From assembly GCA_022837505.1 (NCBI GenBank), contig JALHFZ010000046.1:1-24311 (forward strand): a stretch of 24,311 nucleotides of DNA, given 5' to 3'. A program made the translations under genes and the position numbers. The notes under the pieces were generated by a model. That model was given only the letters and a program-made list of their open reading frames with translations. It had not been told where the DNA came from and did not search any database. This document shows, one piece after another, positions 8,898 to 16,476 of this stretch (its first letter is position 1; each line of letters starts with the position of its first letter). The stretch comes from Synergistaceae bacterium. GTDB lineage: Bacteria > Synergistota > Synergistia > Synergistales > Aminobacteriaceae.

Positions 8898-8925
8898 TTT
8901 TACGGCTCCCCCCTCCCCCTGTCAA
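8897..8925 (-). promoter_or_regulatory. Near-consensus sigma-70 promoter of the regulator-MBL-TRAP unit
   Basis: On the minus strand TTGACA (8925-8920) is followed by exactly 17 bases and TAAAAT (8902-8897). That is a perfect -35 and a 5/6 -10 box. The spacer is almost pure G/A. Transcription should begin near 8890, giving a leader of about 40 bases before the regulator's ATG at 8849. Confidence 0.85.
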
Positions 8926-9176
8926 GGGCGGAAAGAGTGCCTGAATCCGCAGGTTCGTGGGGTGAAAGGAGCAAACGGCCTTTCGGTAGGGTAAGGATGT
9001 TTTTGGAGATCGAGGGGCTTTCCGGCGGCCAACAGGAACAGCCGTAGCCGTTCCGCCGTCGGATTATGATCAGCGGATGGAATTTATCCCCCTCCTGGTC
9101 CATAATAGCAGCGTCCTTGGCCGGGAAGGACAAAATAGCCGGGAGATAGGCTCTTGCCGCTTCCGAAGACAGGACG

Positions 9177-10766
9177 GTGCATGGAGGCTTGCTTAAACGA
9201 TTTATAAGTGATCTTCGGACCGAATTTTCAGGGTACGGTCCCTCGGGTCTGACGAAGGACATCATGGCCGGGATGACGGTGGCCGCCGTGGCCCTGCCCC
9301 TGGCCCTGGCCTTTGGGGTAAGCAGCGGCGCCGACGCCGCTGCGGGGCTTATTACCGCCATTGTGGCAGGGCTGCTTGTCAGCCCTATAAGCGGAGGCTA
9401 CTATCAGCTTTCCGGCCCCACGGGCGCCATGGCAGCGATTTTGATCTCCATCACGGCGGAACATCAGCTTCACGGGGTCTTCATAGCCACTTTCATCGCG
9501 GGGGTAATTCTGCTTCTGTGCGGAATCTTCCGGGTGGGACGGCTGGCCTCTTTTCTTTCTTCCTCGGTTATCGCGGGCTTCACCTCGGGGATTTCCATCA
9601 TCATCGCCTTCGGACAGATAGACAATCTTTTCGGCGTAGCCTCCAGGGGCGAATCCCTCATCGGCCGCCTGCTCAGCTACCGGACCCTGGGATTCTCTCC
9701 CTGCTGGGGAAGCGTGGGGGTGGGGCTCTTTGTCGTTCTCTTCATGGTCTTTCTTCCAAAAAGGTGGCAGAGGCACGTTCCGGCCTCCCTGCTGGGCATA
9801 ATTGCGGCCACTGGGGGGGCGATAGCCCTGGGCCTGGACATACCTTCCATCGGGGAGATCCCCAGGACCCTTTTTCCCGCAGAGCGGCTCTCCTTCGGCA
9901 TGATGGACTTTCAGCGGATGTCGGCGCTCATTCCGCCCGCCATCTCCATCGCCATGCTGGGGATGATCGAGAGCCTGTTGTGCGGCGCAAGCGCGGGGAA
10001 GATGACGGGAGTTCGGCTGAACAACGACCAGGAGCTTCTGGCCCAGGGGGTGGGCAACCTGGTGATCCCCTTCTTCGGCGGCGTTCCGCTCACAGCGGCC
10101 ATCGCAAGGACAAGCGTTGCCATAAAATCCGGGGCGCAGACCAGGCTCACGGGGGTTATCCACGGGATTGTTCTGCTGGCGGCCATGTTTCTGCTGGCGC
10201 CCCTCATGTCCCGCATCCCTCTGTCCGCCCTGGCGGGAGTGCTTATAGTCACCGCATGGCGGATGAACGACTGGGCCTTTATAAAGAATATATTTTCCAG
10301 ACGATTCAAGGCGCCGATGGTCAAGTTTACCGCCACCATGGCCTCCACCGTGGTACTCGATCTCACCATGGCAATCCTCATAGGCGTGCTTCTCTCCTTT
10401 GTACTGCTGATTGTCCGCCTCTCAAAGCTGGAGGTGAACTACGAAAAGGTGGACATGAATCGGATAGGCTGCACTGACGCTGCCCTGACCGAGAGGTACG
10501 CAGACGCCGTCGTGACCTACGTCACGGGCCCCCTTATCTTCTCAAACGCGGAGGCCATAGAGGATATAGCAGGGGTTGAAAATGCTGAAGGAGAGGGGCA
10601 CCGACGTAATCATGTGCGCATTGCCGGAGAGCAGCATGAAGATGATGGAACGCTACGGCATTCGGGATCTGCTGGGGGAGGGGAGCTTTTACTGGAGCGT
10701 GGATCGGGCCCTGTTGGACCACCGCCCCCGGCCCGAAAGGATGGCCTGAACAAAATATCGGAATAG
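9177..10766 (+). CDS. SulP-family anion transporter with a damaged C-terminal STAS domain
   Basis: An inner-membrane anion transporter (sulfate, bicarbonate or similar). Residues about 1-430 carry an intact transport domain, including the QLSGPTGAM motif, GMIESLLCGASAG and FGGVPLTAAIARTS. The STAS domain begins normally (YVTGPLIFSNAEAIEDIAG, about residue 445) but then breaks: the conserved C-terminal half (MLKERGTDVIMC onward) continues in another frame from about 10576 to a stop at 10747-10749. About 30 residues of the STAS centre, which normally carry the D-S-G loop, are missing. The frame as written runs on with 60 unrelated residues to 10766. The start is uncertain; GTG 9177 is used, with a weak AGGA upstream. 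The SulP fold is certain; substrate is unknown. Confidence 0.88.
   Translation: MHGGLLKRFISDLRTEFSGYGPSGLTKDIMAGMTVAAVALPLALAFGVSSGADAAAGLITAIVAGLLVSPISGGYYQLSGPTGAMAAILISITAEHQLHGVFIATFIAGVILLLCGIFRVGRLASFLSSSVIAGFTSGISIIIAFGQIDNLFGVASRGESLIGRLLSYRTLGFSPCWGSVGVGLFVVLFMVFLPKRWQRHVPASLLGIIAATGGAIALGLDIPSIGEIPRTLFPAERLSFGMMDFQRMSALIPPAISIAMLGMIESLLCGASAGKMTGVRLNNDQELLAQGVGNLVIPFFGGVPLTAAIARTSVAIKSGAQTRLTGVIHGIVLLAAMFLLAPLMSRIPLSALAGVLIVTAWRMNDWAFIKNIFSRRFKAPMVKFTATMASTVVLDLTMAILIGVLLSFVLLIVRLSKLEVNYEKVDMNRIGCTDAALTERYADAVVTYVTGPLIFSNAEAIEDIAGVENAEGEGHRRNHVRIAGEQHEDDGTLRHSGSAGGGELLLERGSGPVGPPPPARKDGLNKISE
10576..10749 (+). pseudogene. Out-of-frame remnant of the SulP STAS domain C-terminal half
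   Basis: Read in frame from ttg at 10576, this segment gives a typical STAS ending: LKMLKERGTDVIMCALPESS, then MMERYGIRDLLGEGSFYWS, then VDRALL, and a stop at 10747-10749. The frame is shifted relative to the SulP gene that overlaps it. The two pieces together still lack the STAS centre, so a deletion whose length is not a multiple of three best explains the arrangement. It is unlikely to be translated on its own. Confidence 0.75.
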
Positions 10767-10856
10767 GCTGCCCTGATCTGAAAGGAGCCAGCATTCGTCT
10801 CTTTTTCGGCTTTATCTCAGCTCCCGTCTCCTTCCCGGTGGGAAAAATTTCTCTTT

Positions 10857-10877
10857 TGTCAAATGTGCAGGTCTGAC
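10857..10877. repeat. Half-copy of the inverted repeat found at 17338-17395
   Basis: These 21 bases match 17369-17389 at 20 of 21 positions (gtgcagg here, gtgtagg there). The other arm of the hairpin is absent. On the minus strand the segment encodes the last residues and stop codon of the response regulator (SDLHI then TGA at 10861-10859). Confidence 0.75.
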
Positions 10878-11568
10878 TTCACAGAAGTGAACCGGTACCC
10901 CGCTCCGTGGACGGTTTGAAGCCAGCGGGGACAGGCCGGGTCATCCTCTATCTTCTGCCGCAGCCGGGCCATGTGCTGGTCCACTGTACGTGTGGTGATC
11001 TCACATTCCACGCCCCAGAGTTCTTCGAGCAGAACATCCCTCGAGACGACTCTGTTCGGCCTGTCGAGAAGATAGCGAAAAAGTTCCGCCTCCCGGGGCG
11101 TGAGTTCAAAGGGGACATCTCCCCGCAGTCCCGACATGGAGGCGAAATCCACCCTCCGAAGGAAAAAACCGAGTCCTCTTCGGATGTGGGCACGGCGGTC
11201 AGGGCCCCCCTGCGCAGGGCTGATCGGACCCGGGCCAGGAGTTCGGCCATCCCGAAGGGTTTGACGATATAGTCGTCCGCTCCGAGCTCGAGACCGACCA
11301 CCTTGTCCACCTCCTGCCCCTTGGCCGTCAGCATCACCACGGGAACATTTCTGTTCTCCTCCCGAATGGCCCGGCAAAGGTCGTAGCCGTTCATACCGGG
11401 CATCATGACATCGAGAAGCACGAGATCGTGAGGGGACGCCCGGAACCGTTCGAGGGCAGCCGTTCCGTTTTCCGCACGCTCCACCGAGTACCCTTCGCTT
11501 TCGAGAAGATCAGCCACTCCGGTGAGAATAGCGGGATCGTCCTCGGCGACGAGAATGCGTTCATTCAT
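10859..11568 (-). pseudogene. OmpR/PhoB-type response regulator with a -1 frameshift between receiver and DNA-binding domains
   Basis: The partner of the adjacent histidine kinase. The receiver (residues 1-120) has E9/D10/D11, phosphoacceptor D53, T81 and K103. The winged-helix domain (ELTPREAELFRYLL to TVHGAGYRF) is complete but lies in the -1 frame. The change falls between 11152 and 11169; adding one base to the CCC at 11152-11154 restores the linker FSFGGVDF, and the total becomes 711 bases, 236 codons plus stop. Without it the receiver frame runs to 10948 and yields 206 residues with a nonsense tail. The ATG (11568) overlaps the kinase stop by four bases (ATGA), so translation is coupled. 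The cause could be a true mutation, programmed frameshifting or a sequence error. The 3' end lies in a repeat half-copy. Confidence 0.85.
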
Positions 11569-13553
11569 GAAGACCTCTCCTTTTCAGATTTATCCAGGGG
11601 AAGCCGCAGAGAAAAGACGCTCCCTCCTCCCGGACGGGGAGCGTAGAGTATATCCCCTTCATGGTGCCTGGCGATGTTCCGTGCAATGGAAAGACCGAGG
11701 CCCGTGCCGCTCTTGGGCGACGTGAGGGAATCCTCTCCCCGGAAGAATTCCCTGAAGATATTTTCTGCGTTTTCCGGGTCCACCCCCATCCCCCGGTCCG
11801 CCACTTCCACCAGGGCAAACCCCTTCTCCCGGCGAGCCCCTATGCTGATCTCCCGCCGGTCGGTGGAATATTTTTCGGCGTTGGAGAGGAGGTTCATCAG
11901 CACCTGGCGCAGGGCTTCAGCGTCTCCCCGGACGGGAAGATCATCCTGTTTCCGAAATTCCACCGCGAAGCCGGCGTTGAGGAGGTTGGGTTCGAGCTGC
12001 GACAGGGTCTCCTGAGCGAGCTGTCCGAGGTCGAGGGGCTCCATTGCCGGAGGAGCGTCCCGTCCTTTTTTCGAGAAAGCGAGCACCCCTTCCACGAGAC
12101 GGGAGAGCCGCTCCGTCTCGGAGACCATGGTTCTGAGATATTCTTTCCGCCGCTCCTCGTCCCGGGGCTTTCCGGCGAGAAGCATCTCGGCGAAGAGCCG
12201 CAGGGATGTCAGAGGAGTCTTCAGCTCGTGGGAGACATTTGCGAGGAGGGTGGTCTTCTTTCGGGCGCTGCGCATCTCCCCGGAGAGGATCCAAAGTATT
12301 GCGGCCCCTCCTGCCGCAATGACGGCGAAGAGGACCGCCACGAGAGCCCAGACGGTCCTTGAAACGGAGCGCGCCCGGGAGGTTGCCAGATCGGGGTCCA
12401 CCAGCCAGACCGCCGCCTCCCATCTCGGAAGAAGAGGCGAGATTTCCCTGGCGACGTAGGGTCTGCGCCAGTCGGGCTCGGGAGTTCGGCCGGGCTTCAC
12501 GAGGGGCTCTCCCCCTTCGTCGAGGAGGGTGAGGATGCGGACGGAGGTCAGCAGCTCAGGGAGGACATCCGCCATTCGGTCCCGCAGGGGTTCAGAGCGG
12601 AGGGTGCACCCGGCGAAGCCCCCGTCGGGAAGGGCGGTCCAGAAGAGCAGCTGAAGGGTTTCTCCCGAGAGAAGGGGCAGAAGACCTCTCCGGGATTCTC
12701 CTGCGAGGTCGGAAAAGGACCGTTCCCGGACCACCGTTCCCGACCGCTCTTCGTCAGTTCCCTTTCGGGACCGGGCGCTTTTTTCCCGGAGGGTGACGTT
12801 TCGCTGAAGGACGTCGAACCCCTCGTCCTGAGCCTTCTGGAAGACCTTTTCCCGAAGGACGGGGTCCTCCGCGATGGAACTCTCTGCAAGCTGACGCTCC
12901 CTTCCCGGCAGAGGGGAGGAGCTTAGACCCTTCGAAACGGACAGGGGCTCCTCTCCGCCGGCGGAATCTGCCGGTCCTTCCGGCGCCGGAGCCTTCGGCG
13001 GAGTTTCCTCTTTCATCCCCTCAAAGGAAGTGTTCTTTTTCTCCGCCCGGAGGAGGGACTCTCCTTCCACGGGAAGACGGGCTCTCCCCATCTCCTTGCG
13101 GTAGACCGCGGCGATGGAGTCATAGACCGGCAGGGTCTTCTCATCCAGCAGAAAGGGGGCGAAGTCCCTCAGAAAGGTATTTTTTTCTGCGGGAGAATGG
13201 GGGGGAAGGATGAGCTCTCCCCCCCGAAGGAAAAAGGAAACGGCCACGAGGGGATTTTCCTCTTCCCAGTCCCGGAGCGCTCCGGCTGAGGGGGCGAGGG
13301 AACGGGCCTCCGTCTCAAGCTCGGTTTCGATGTCCTTAAGCATTGAATTCGTCCGGGATGCAGCCAGGTTGGCCTCGGAGAGGAGAGTTTCCTCAAGACG
13401 GCGTTCCGCGTAGACTCCTTCCCGGTCCGCCGCCCGAAGGGCAAGAAGGCTGAGGGCGATGCTCGGAAGGAGCACCGCCAGAAAAAAGATCAGAAGGAGA
13501 GGAAGGGGGACAGGCATGCCCTGAAAGAAAAAGCGTTCTTTCCATCTTTTCAC
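11565..13553 (-). CDS. Membrane sensor histidine kinase
   Basis: A 662-residue kinase. A membrane helix (about 13-38) and a second (about 400-424) enclose an unusually long periplasmic region of about 360 residues, with a Pro/Glu/Ser-rich, probably disordered stretch near 170-225. No clear HAMP domain separates helix 2 from the dimerisation helix. The H-box SHELKTPLTSL places the phosphoacceptor at H442. The N-box LMNLLSNAEKYS (552-563), G1 DRGMG (586-590) and G2 GTGLGLS (616-622) are all intact. The start is GTG 13553, preceded by GGGAGGGGAAGAGCA. It overlaps the response regulator by ATGA and lies 55 bases after the vWA gene. The signal it detects is not evident. Confidence 0.95.
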   Translation of the reverse strand: MKRWKERFFFQGMPVPLPLLLIFFLAVLLPSIALSLLALRAADREGVYAERRLEETLLSEANLAASRTNSMLKDIETELETEARSLAPSAGALRDWEEENPLVAVSFFLRGGELILPPHSPAEKNTFLRDFAPFLLDEKTLPVYDSIAAVYRKEMGRARLPVEGESLLRAEKKNTSFEGMKEETPPKAPAPEGPADSAGGEEPLSVSKGLSSSPLPGRERQLAESSIAEDPVLREKVFQKAQDEGFDVLQRNVTLREKSARSRKGTDEERSGTVVRERSFSDLAGESRRGLLPLLSGETLQLLFWTALPDGGFAGCTLRSEPLRDRMADVLPELLTSVRILTLLDEGGEPLVKPGRTPEPDWRRPYVAREISPLLPRWEAAVWLVDPDLATSRARSVSRTVWALVAVLFAVIAAGGAAILWILSGEMRSARKKTTLLANVSHELKTPLTSLRLFAEMLLAGKPRDEERRKEYLRTMVSETERLSRLVEGVLAFSKKGRDAPPAMEPLDLGQLAQETLSQLEPNLLNAGFAVEFRKQDDLPVRGDAEALRQVLMNLLSNAEKYSTDRREISIGARREKGFALVEVADRGMGVDPENAENIFREFFRGEDSLTSPKSGTGLGLSIARNIARHHEGDILYAPRPGGGSVFSLRLPLDKSEKERSS

Positions 13554-13608
13554 TGCTCTTCCCCTCCCTTCTCTCCCTGAAAATGCCGCCGGATGTTAAT
13601 CTGTCCTT

Positions 13609-15000
13609 TTAGTTAGTAGTTTCTTCTTTACCCGGCACGTCGCCGCTCGCCACAGGGGTCTGCTGGCTCTTCTGAATGTAGGCGTCGTTCAGCACTTTCT
13701 TGCGGTCGGCATTGGAAAGAGCACCTTCGGACTTCAGGCTTTCCGCGAGGGTTTCAAACTCTCCCGCCTCTGACTCGAGCAGTGGGGCCGCGGCTCCAGC
13801 TGCAGGCGCCAGGGTGCGCAGATCGTCCTTCCGGCTTTCGAGGAGTTCCGCCGCTTCCCGGGCCCGGCCTTCATCGGCAAGGCGGATCGCCTCGGTGCGG
13901 ATTTCCGCATTCCTGGCAAGGGCCGCCTGGGAGACGATTTCCATCTGCCGGTTTTTTTCGACCTCGGCCTCGTTCCCCGTCCGGAGAATCCTCAGGGGAA
14001 TTTCTCTGGCGACCCTATTCCCCGTTGCGGCGTCCTCGTATTCCAGCCCTACGGAGACGGTGTGAAGAATCTGCCCCTCTTCCCCTTCGGGAAGCTCAAT
14101 CTCGAAGAGACCGTATTTCTCCCCCTCACCGTAGAGATTGTCCAGGGAGACCTCCATGGTATTTCCCCTCAGCTCTCCGGCCCGTCCGAGAATCCGCAGG
14201 GGGCGTACCCCTTCAGAGCATTTGAGGGTCAGGCGCATCTTTCTGGCCGTCACGGAAAGGGCATCGGCCATATCCCGGGCGAATATCTCCGGCAACATTC
14301 CTCCGTGGCGGGCGAAATAGGCATTTCCGCCGCTCTCCGCCGCCACGGCGGTCATAAGGTCTTCATTATAATCCAGTCCGAGGCCGATGGTGGTGATGGT
14401 CATCTCCTGATGGGCAAGTTTTTTCCCGAGCCGGGCCAGAGCCTCTGCGGAAGAGGGGCCTACGTTTGCCATACCGTCGGAGAGAAGGATAATCCTCGGG
14501 ATATATCCTTCTTCCGCGAAGGGCAGCAATTCCCTTGCCCCGGTGAGCAGGCCGTCGTACAGGGCCGTTGAACCGCCGGGATGAAGGCGGGATATGGCCC
14601 GGAGGAAAACTCCGTCTTCCCCGTCGATCCGCCGTGCGGAGACGGAAACCCGGGCCAGGTCGTCGTAGGCCACGAGAGCGGCCACATCCTTGAACCCGAG
14701 CATCTTCAGGGCCTCTTCCGCCCCCCGGCGGGCATTTCCCATCTTGCCGTCGGCCCTCATGGACCCGGACTTGTCCAGCACCAGTGCCACCGCAAGGGGA
14801 GCCCGTGTTCTGTCTTGACTCCGCCCGGGCCGGAGAAGAGCCCTCACGATAATTTTCTGGCCTCCTTCAATCCCCACTACAGGCAAAGAAGCCCCCACGT
14901 CGAAAATCACAGAATCCTCCGCAGCCATAGCGAAACCATGCCCGCCGAGAGAGAAGAGGAACAGAACGAACAGAGCACACAATTTTTTTCCATACATCAT
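13609..15000 (-). CDS. Secreted von Willebrand factor type A domain protein
   Basis: A 463-residue protein with a signal peptide (about 1-27, ending FAMAA). The vWA domain (about 68-250) has a complete metal-ion-dependent adhesion site: D76-K-S-G-S80, T145 and D175. After it come beta-rich and helical C-terminal segments of the type seen in bacterial 'Ca-activated chloride channel homologue' proteins (COG2304). The start ATG 15000 is eight bases after AGGAGG; an in-frame ATG at 15075 lacks such a site. It stands 55 bases upstream of the histidine kinase on the same strand with no terminator between, so it may be co-transcribed and could be the sensed or regulated envelope component. Function beyond protein binding is unknown. 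Confidence 0.9.
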   Translation of the reverse strand: MMYGKKLCALFVLFLFSLGGHGFAMAAEDSVIFDVGASLPVVGIEGGQKIIVRALLRPGRSQDRTRAPLAVALVLDKSGSMRADGKMGNARRGAEEALKMLGFKDVAALVAYDDLARVSVSARRIDGEDGVFLRAISRLHPGGSTALYDGLLTGARELLPFAEEGYIPRIILLSDGMANVGPSSAEALARLGKKLAHQEMTITTIGLGLDYNEDLMTAVAAESGGNAYFARHGGMLPEIFARDMADALSVTARKMRLTLKCSEGVRPLRILGRAGELRGNTMEVSLDNLYGEGEKYGLFEIELPEGEEGQILHTVSVGLEYEDAATGNRVAREIPLRILRTGNEAEVEKNRQMEIVSQAALARNAEIRTEAIRLADEGRAREAAELLESRKDDLRTLAPAAGAAAPLLESEAGEFETLAESLKSEGALSNADRKKVLNDAYIQKSQQTPVASGDVPGKEETTN

Positions 15001-15108
15001 TTCAACCACCTCCTGCCGAACAGAGTACAGGGTTTGAAGGTGGCAGATGTCAGAAAGATGTTTCAGAAATGTCACGAGATTGTAAAAAGAGCGGGGCAGA
15101 CCTGGTTT

Positions 15109-16398
15109 CTACTGAAGTTCCGCCGAGTCCAATTTCTCTATGGTTTCGTCGGGAGCATATTGGTACAGCCCCACGAACTGGCCGTCTTTTTTGGGAAAGA
15201 TGGCGGCGAAGGTCATGGTGGGCATGGAATTCCGGTCGATCCACGTGCCGGTGTTCACATAGACGGCATCCTGCCCGGCCAGGGTCTTTGAAGGGATCAG
15301 CCTCGGCTCGTGGCTGTGGCCGAAGACCACGATCCTCCTGTTCGATTCGGGGTTCTGGAAGTACTGGTACTCCGCCTGGGAGTCGAGTTCGGACGCAAGG
15401 GCGGCACCTTCGATGACCCGCCGGGCCGGGATGTTGACCCCCACTCCGTTGAGCCTCTGCCGTTCGTCCCAGGTCTTCTCGATGCCCCTGTAGAGCTTCA
15501 TATCAATGACCCCGCCGGGCTCGGATTGATAGGGAAAGAGGTCCGCGAGGGAGTAGCGTTCCGTAAACCCGTCGATATTGGTGGTGATGATCTTGTCGTC
15601 GAAACCTTCTTTTATCTTCATGAGGCCCGAGAGCCATTTCCAGTCCTTCCAATAGAGGTAGACCAGCTCCTGGTCTTTCCCAAGGGAGTTCGGGGCAACC
15701 TCAGGAGGGGAATATCCGGGTGTCGGGTGGCCCTGCACCACGGACAGGGTGGCGACGCGGGTGAAGAAATACCCCGGGGGCAGAATGGAACCAGGGGCAG
15801 CCTCACTGTTCGAAATGGGATCGGGGGCGCAGAAGAAATTGTAGCGGTGCCCGTGCTCAATCGCTATTTCAGGGTGCTCCTCCGGCGAATAGGTCCCCAG
15901 GCCTCTGACATCCCTGGCCTGGCTTATCCCCGGCAGAACGGCCTCCATATTCTCAGGGGAGATCAGAAGATCGTGGTTTCCCGGAACGTAGGTGACCTTT
16001 ATCTTTCCGTCCCCGATGATGGCGCTGAAGGCATCGAAGACCTCTTTGTTGTTTTCGGCAATCCGCCGGACGAATTCCTTCTGGGACGCTCCTTCGTAGG
16101 TGTCCTTTCCGGCGGGGATGAACCATTCGTCGATCATGTCCCCCGCTAGAACGAGTTCCTTCACGTCCGTGGACTCCCGGACTGCGGCGAGAAAGTGCGC
16201 GAGATGGGGCCTGTTTGCCACGTTCTCCGAGTAGGCGTCATCCACCCCGAGATGAAGGTCGCTTATGACGAGAATAACGGACCGCTCTCTTCCTGCTTCG
16301 GGAACCCCCTTTTCATCCAGAGTGAAGGCCGAAGCAGCCGAATAGAGGCTCATGGACGCAACTATTGCCGCAAGAATTCCCGTAATCTTCCTTTTCAT
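15109..16398 (-). CDS. Secreted calcineurin-like metallophosphoesterase
   Basis: A 429-residue phosphoesterase with a signal peptide (about 1-24). The dimetal motifs are in order: SDLHLG (D47, H49), GDMID (D87), GNHD (N141, H142), EHGH and, near the C-terminus, GHSHEPRL. It therefore should be an active enzyme in the periplasm; substrate (nucleotide, phospholipid or phosphodiester) cannot be told. The length exceeds the minimal fold by about 150 residues, mainly a helical insert between the EHGH and GHSH motifs. AAGGAA lies eight bases before the ATG. It is 108 bases upstream of the vWA gene and 78 bases downstream of the beta-barrel gene, all on one strand. Confidence 0.9.
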   Translation of the reverse strand: MKRKITGILAAIVASMSLYSAASAFTLDEKGVPEAGRERSVILVISDLHLGVDDAYSENVANRPHLAHFLAAVRESTDVKELVLAGDMIDEWFIPAGKDTYEGASQKEFVRRIAENNKEVFDAFSAIIGDGKIKVTYVPGNHDLLISPENMEAVLPGISQARDVRGLGTYSPEEHPEIAIEHGHRYNFFCAPDPISNSEAAPGSILPPGYFFTRVATLSVVQGHPTPGYSPPEVAPNSLGKDQELVYLYWKDWKWLSGLMKIKEGFDDKIITTNIDGFTERYSLADLFPYQSEPGGVIDMKLYRGIEKTWDERQRLNGVGVNIPARRVIEGAALASELDSQAEYQYFQNPESNRRIVVFGHSHEPRLIPSKTLAGQDAVYVNTGTWIDRNSMPTMTFAAIFPKKDGQFVGLYQYAPDETIEKLDSAELQ

Positions 16399-16476
16399 TA
16401 TCTCAATTCCTTCCCTCGCTGGAACAAGATTTTTTCGCTATACAGTGAAAGCTGTTTCTTTTATGCCGGCTTCCTG

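Larger units (their letters stand above)
8850..9176. other. 327-base divergent intergenic region
   Basis: Lies between the regulator (minus) and the SulP gene (plus). It holds the regulator promoter and dyad described separately, close to the regulator. On the SulP side cataat at 9101-9106 could be a -10 box, with only a poor -35 (tggaat) upstream. The remaining 150 or so bases contain no gene, RNA or repeat that I recognise; a minus-strand open frame crossing it overlaps the SulP start and has no family features. Confidence 0.5.

Noticed and set aside
8900..9361. Minus-strand open frame of 153 codons crossing the regulator-SulP gap
   Set aside because: It overlaps the SulP start and the regulator's promoter, lacks a ribosome site and has no recognisable family sequence.
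10750..10858. Terminator between the convergent SulP and response-regulator genes
   Set aside because: Only a weak, bulged ggct...agcc pairing is present and no T-run follows directly, so I do not call one.
11163..11168. Programmed -1 frameshift site in the response regulator at a run of six T on the coding strand
   Set aside because: The zero-frame codons do not form a standard slippery heptamer and no clear stimulatory hairpin was seen; a missing G nearby restores a better linker. Kept only as an alternative in the finding.
15094..15111. Possible third copy of the ggggtcagacct repeat
   Set aside because: Only about 11 bases (ggggcagacct) resemble the arm, with one base missing and no match beyond; too short to separate from chance.
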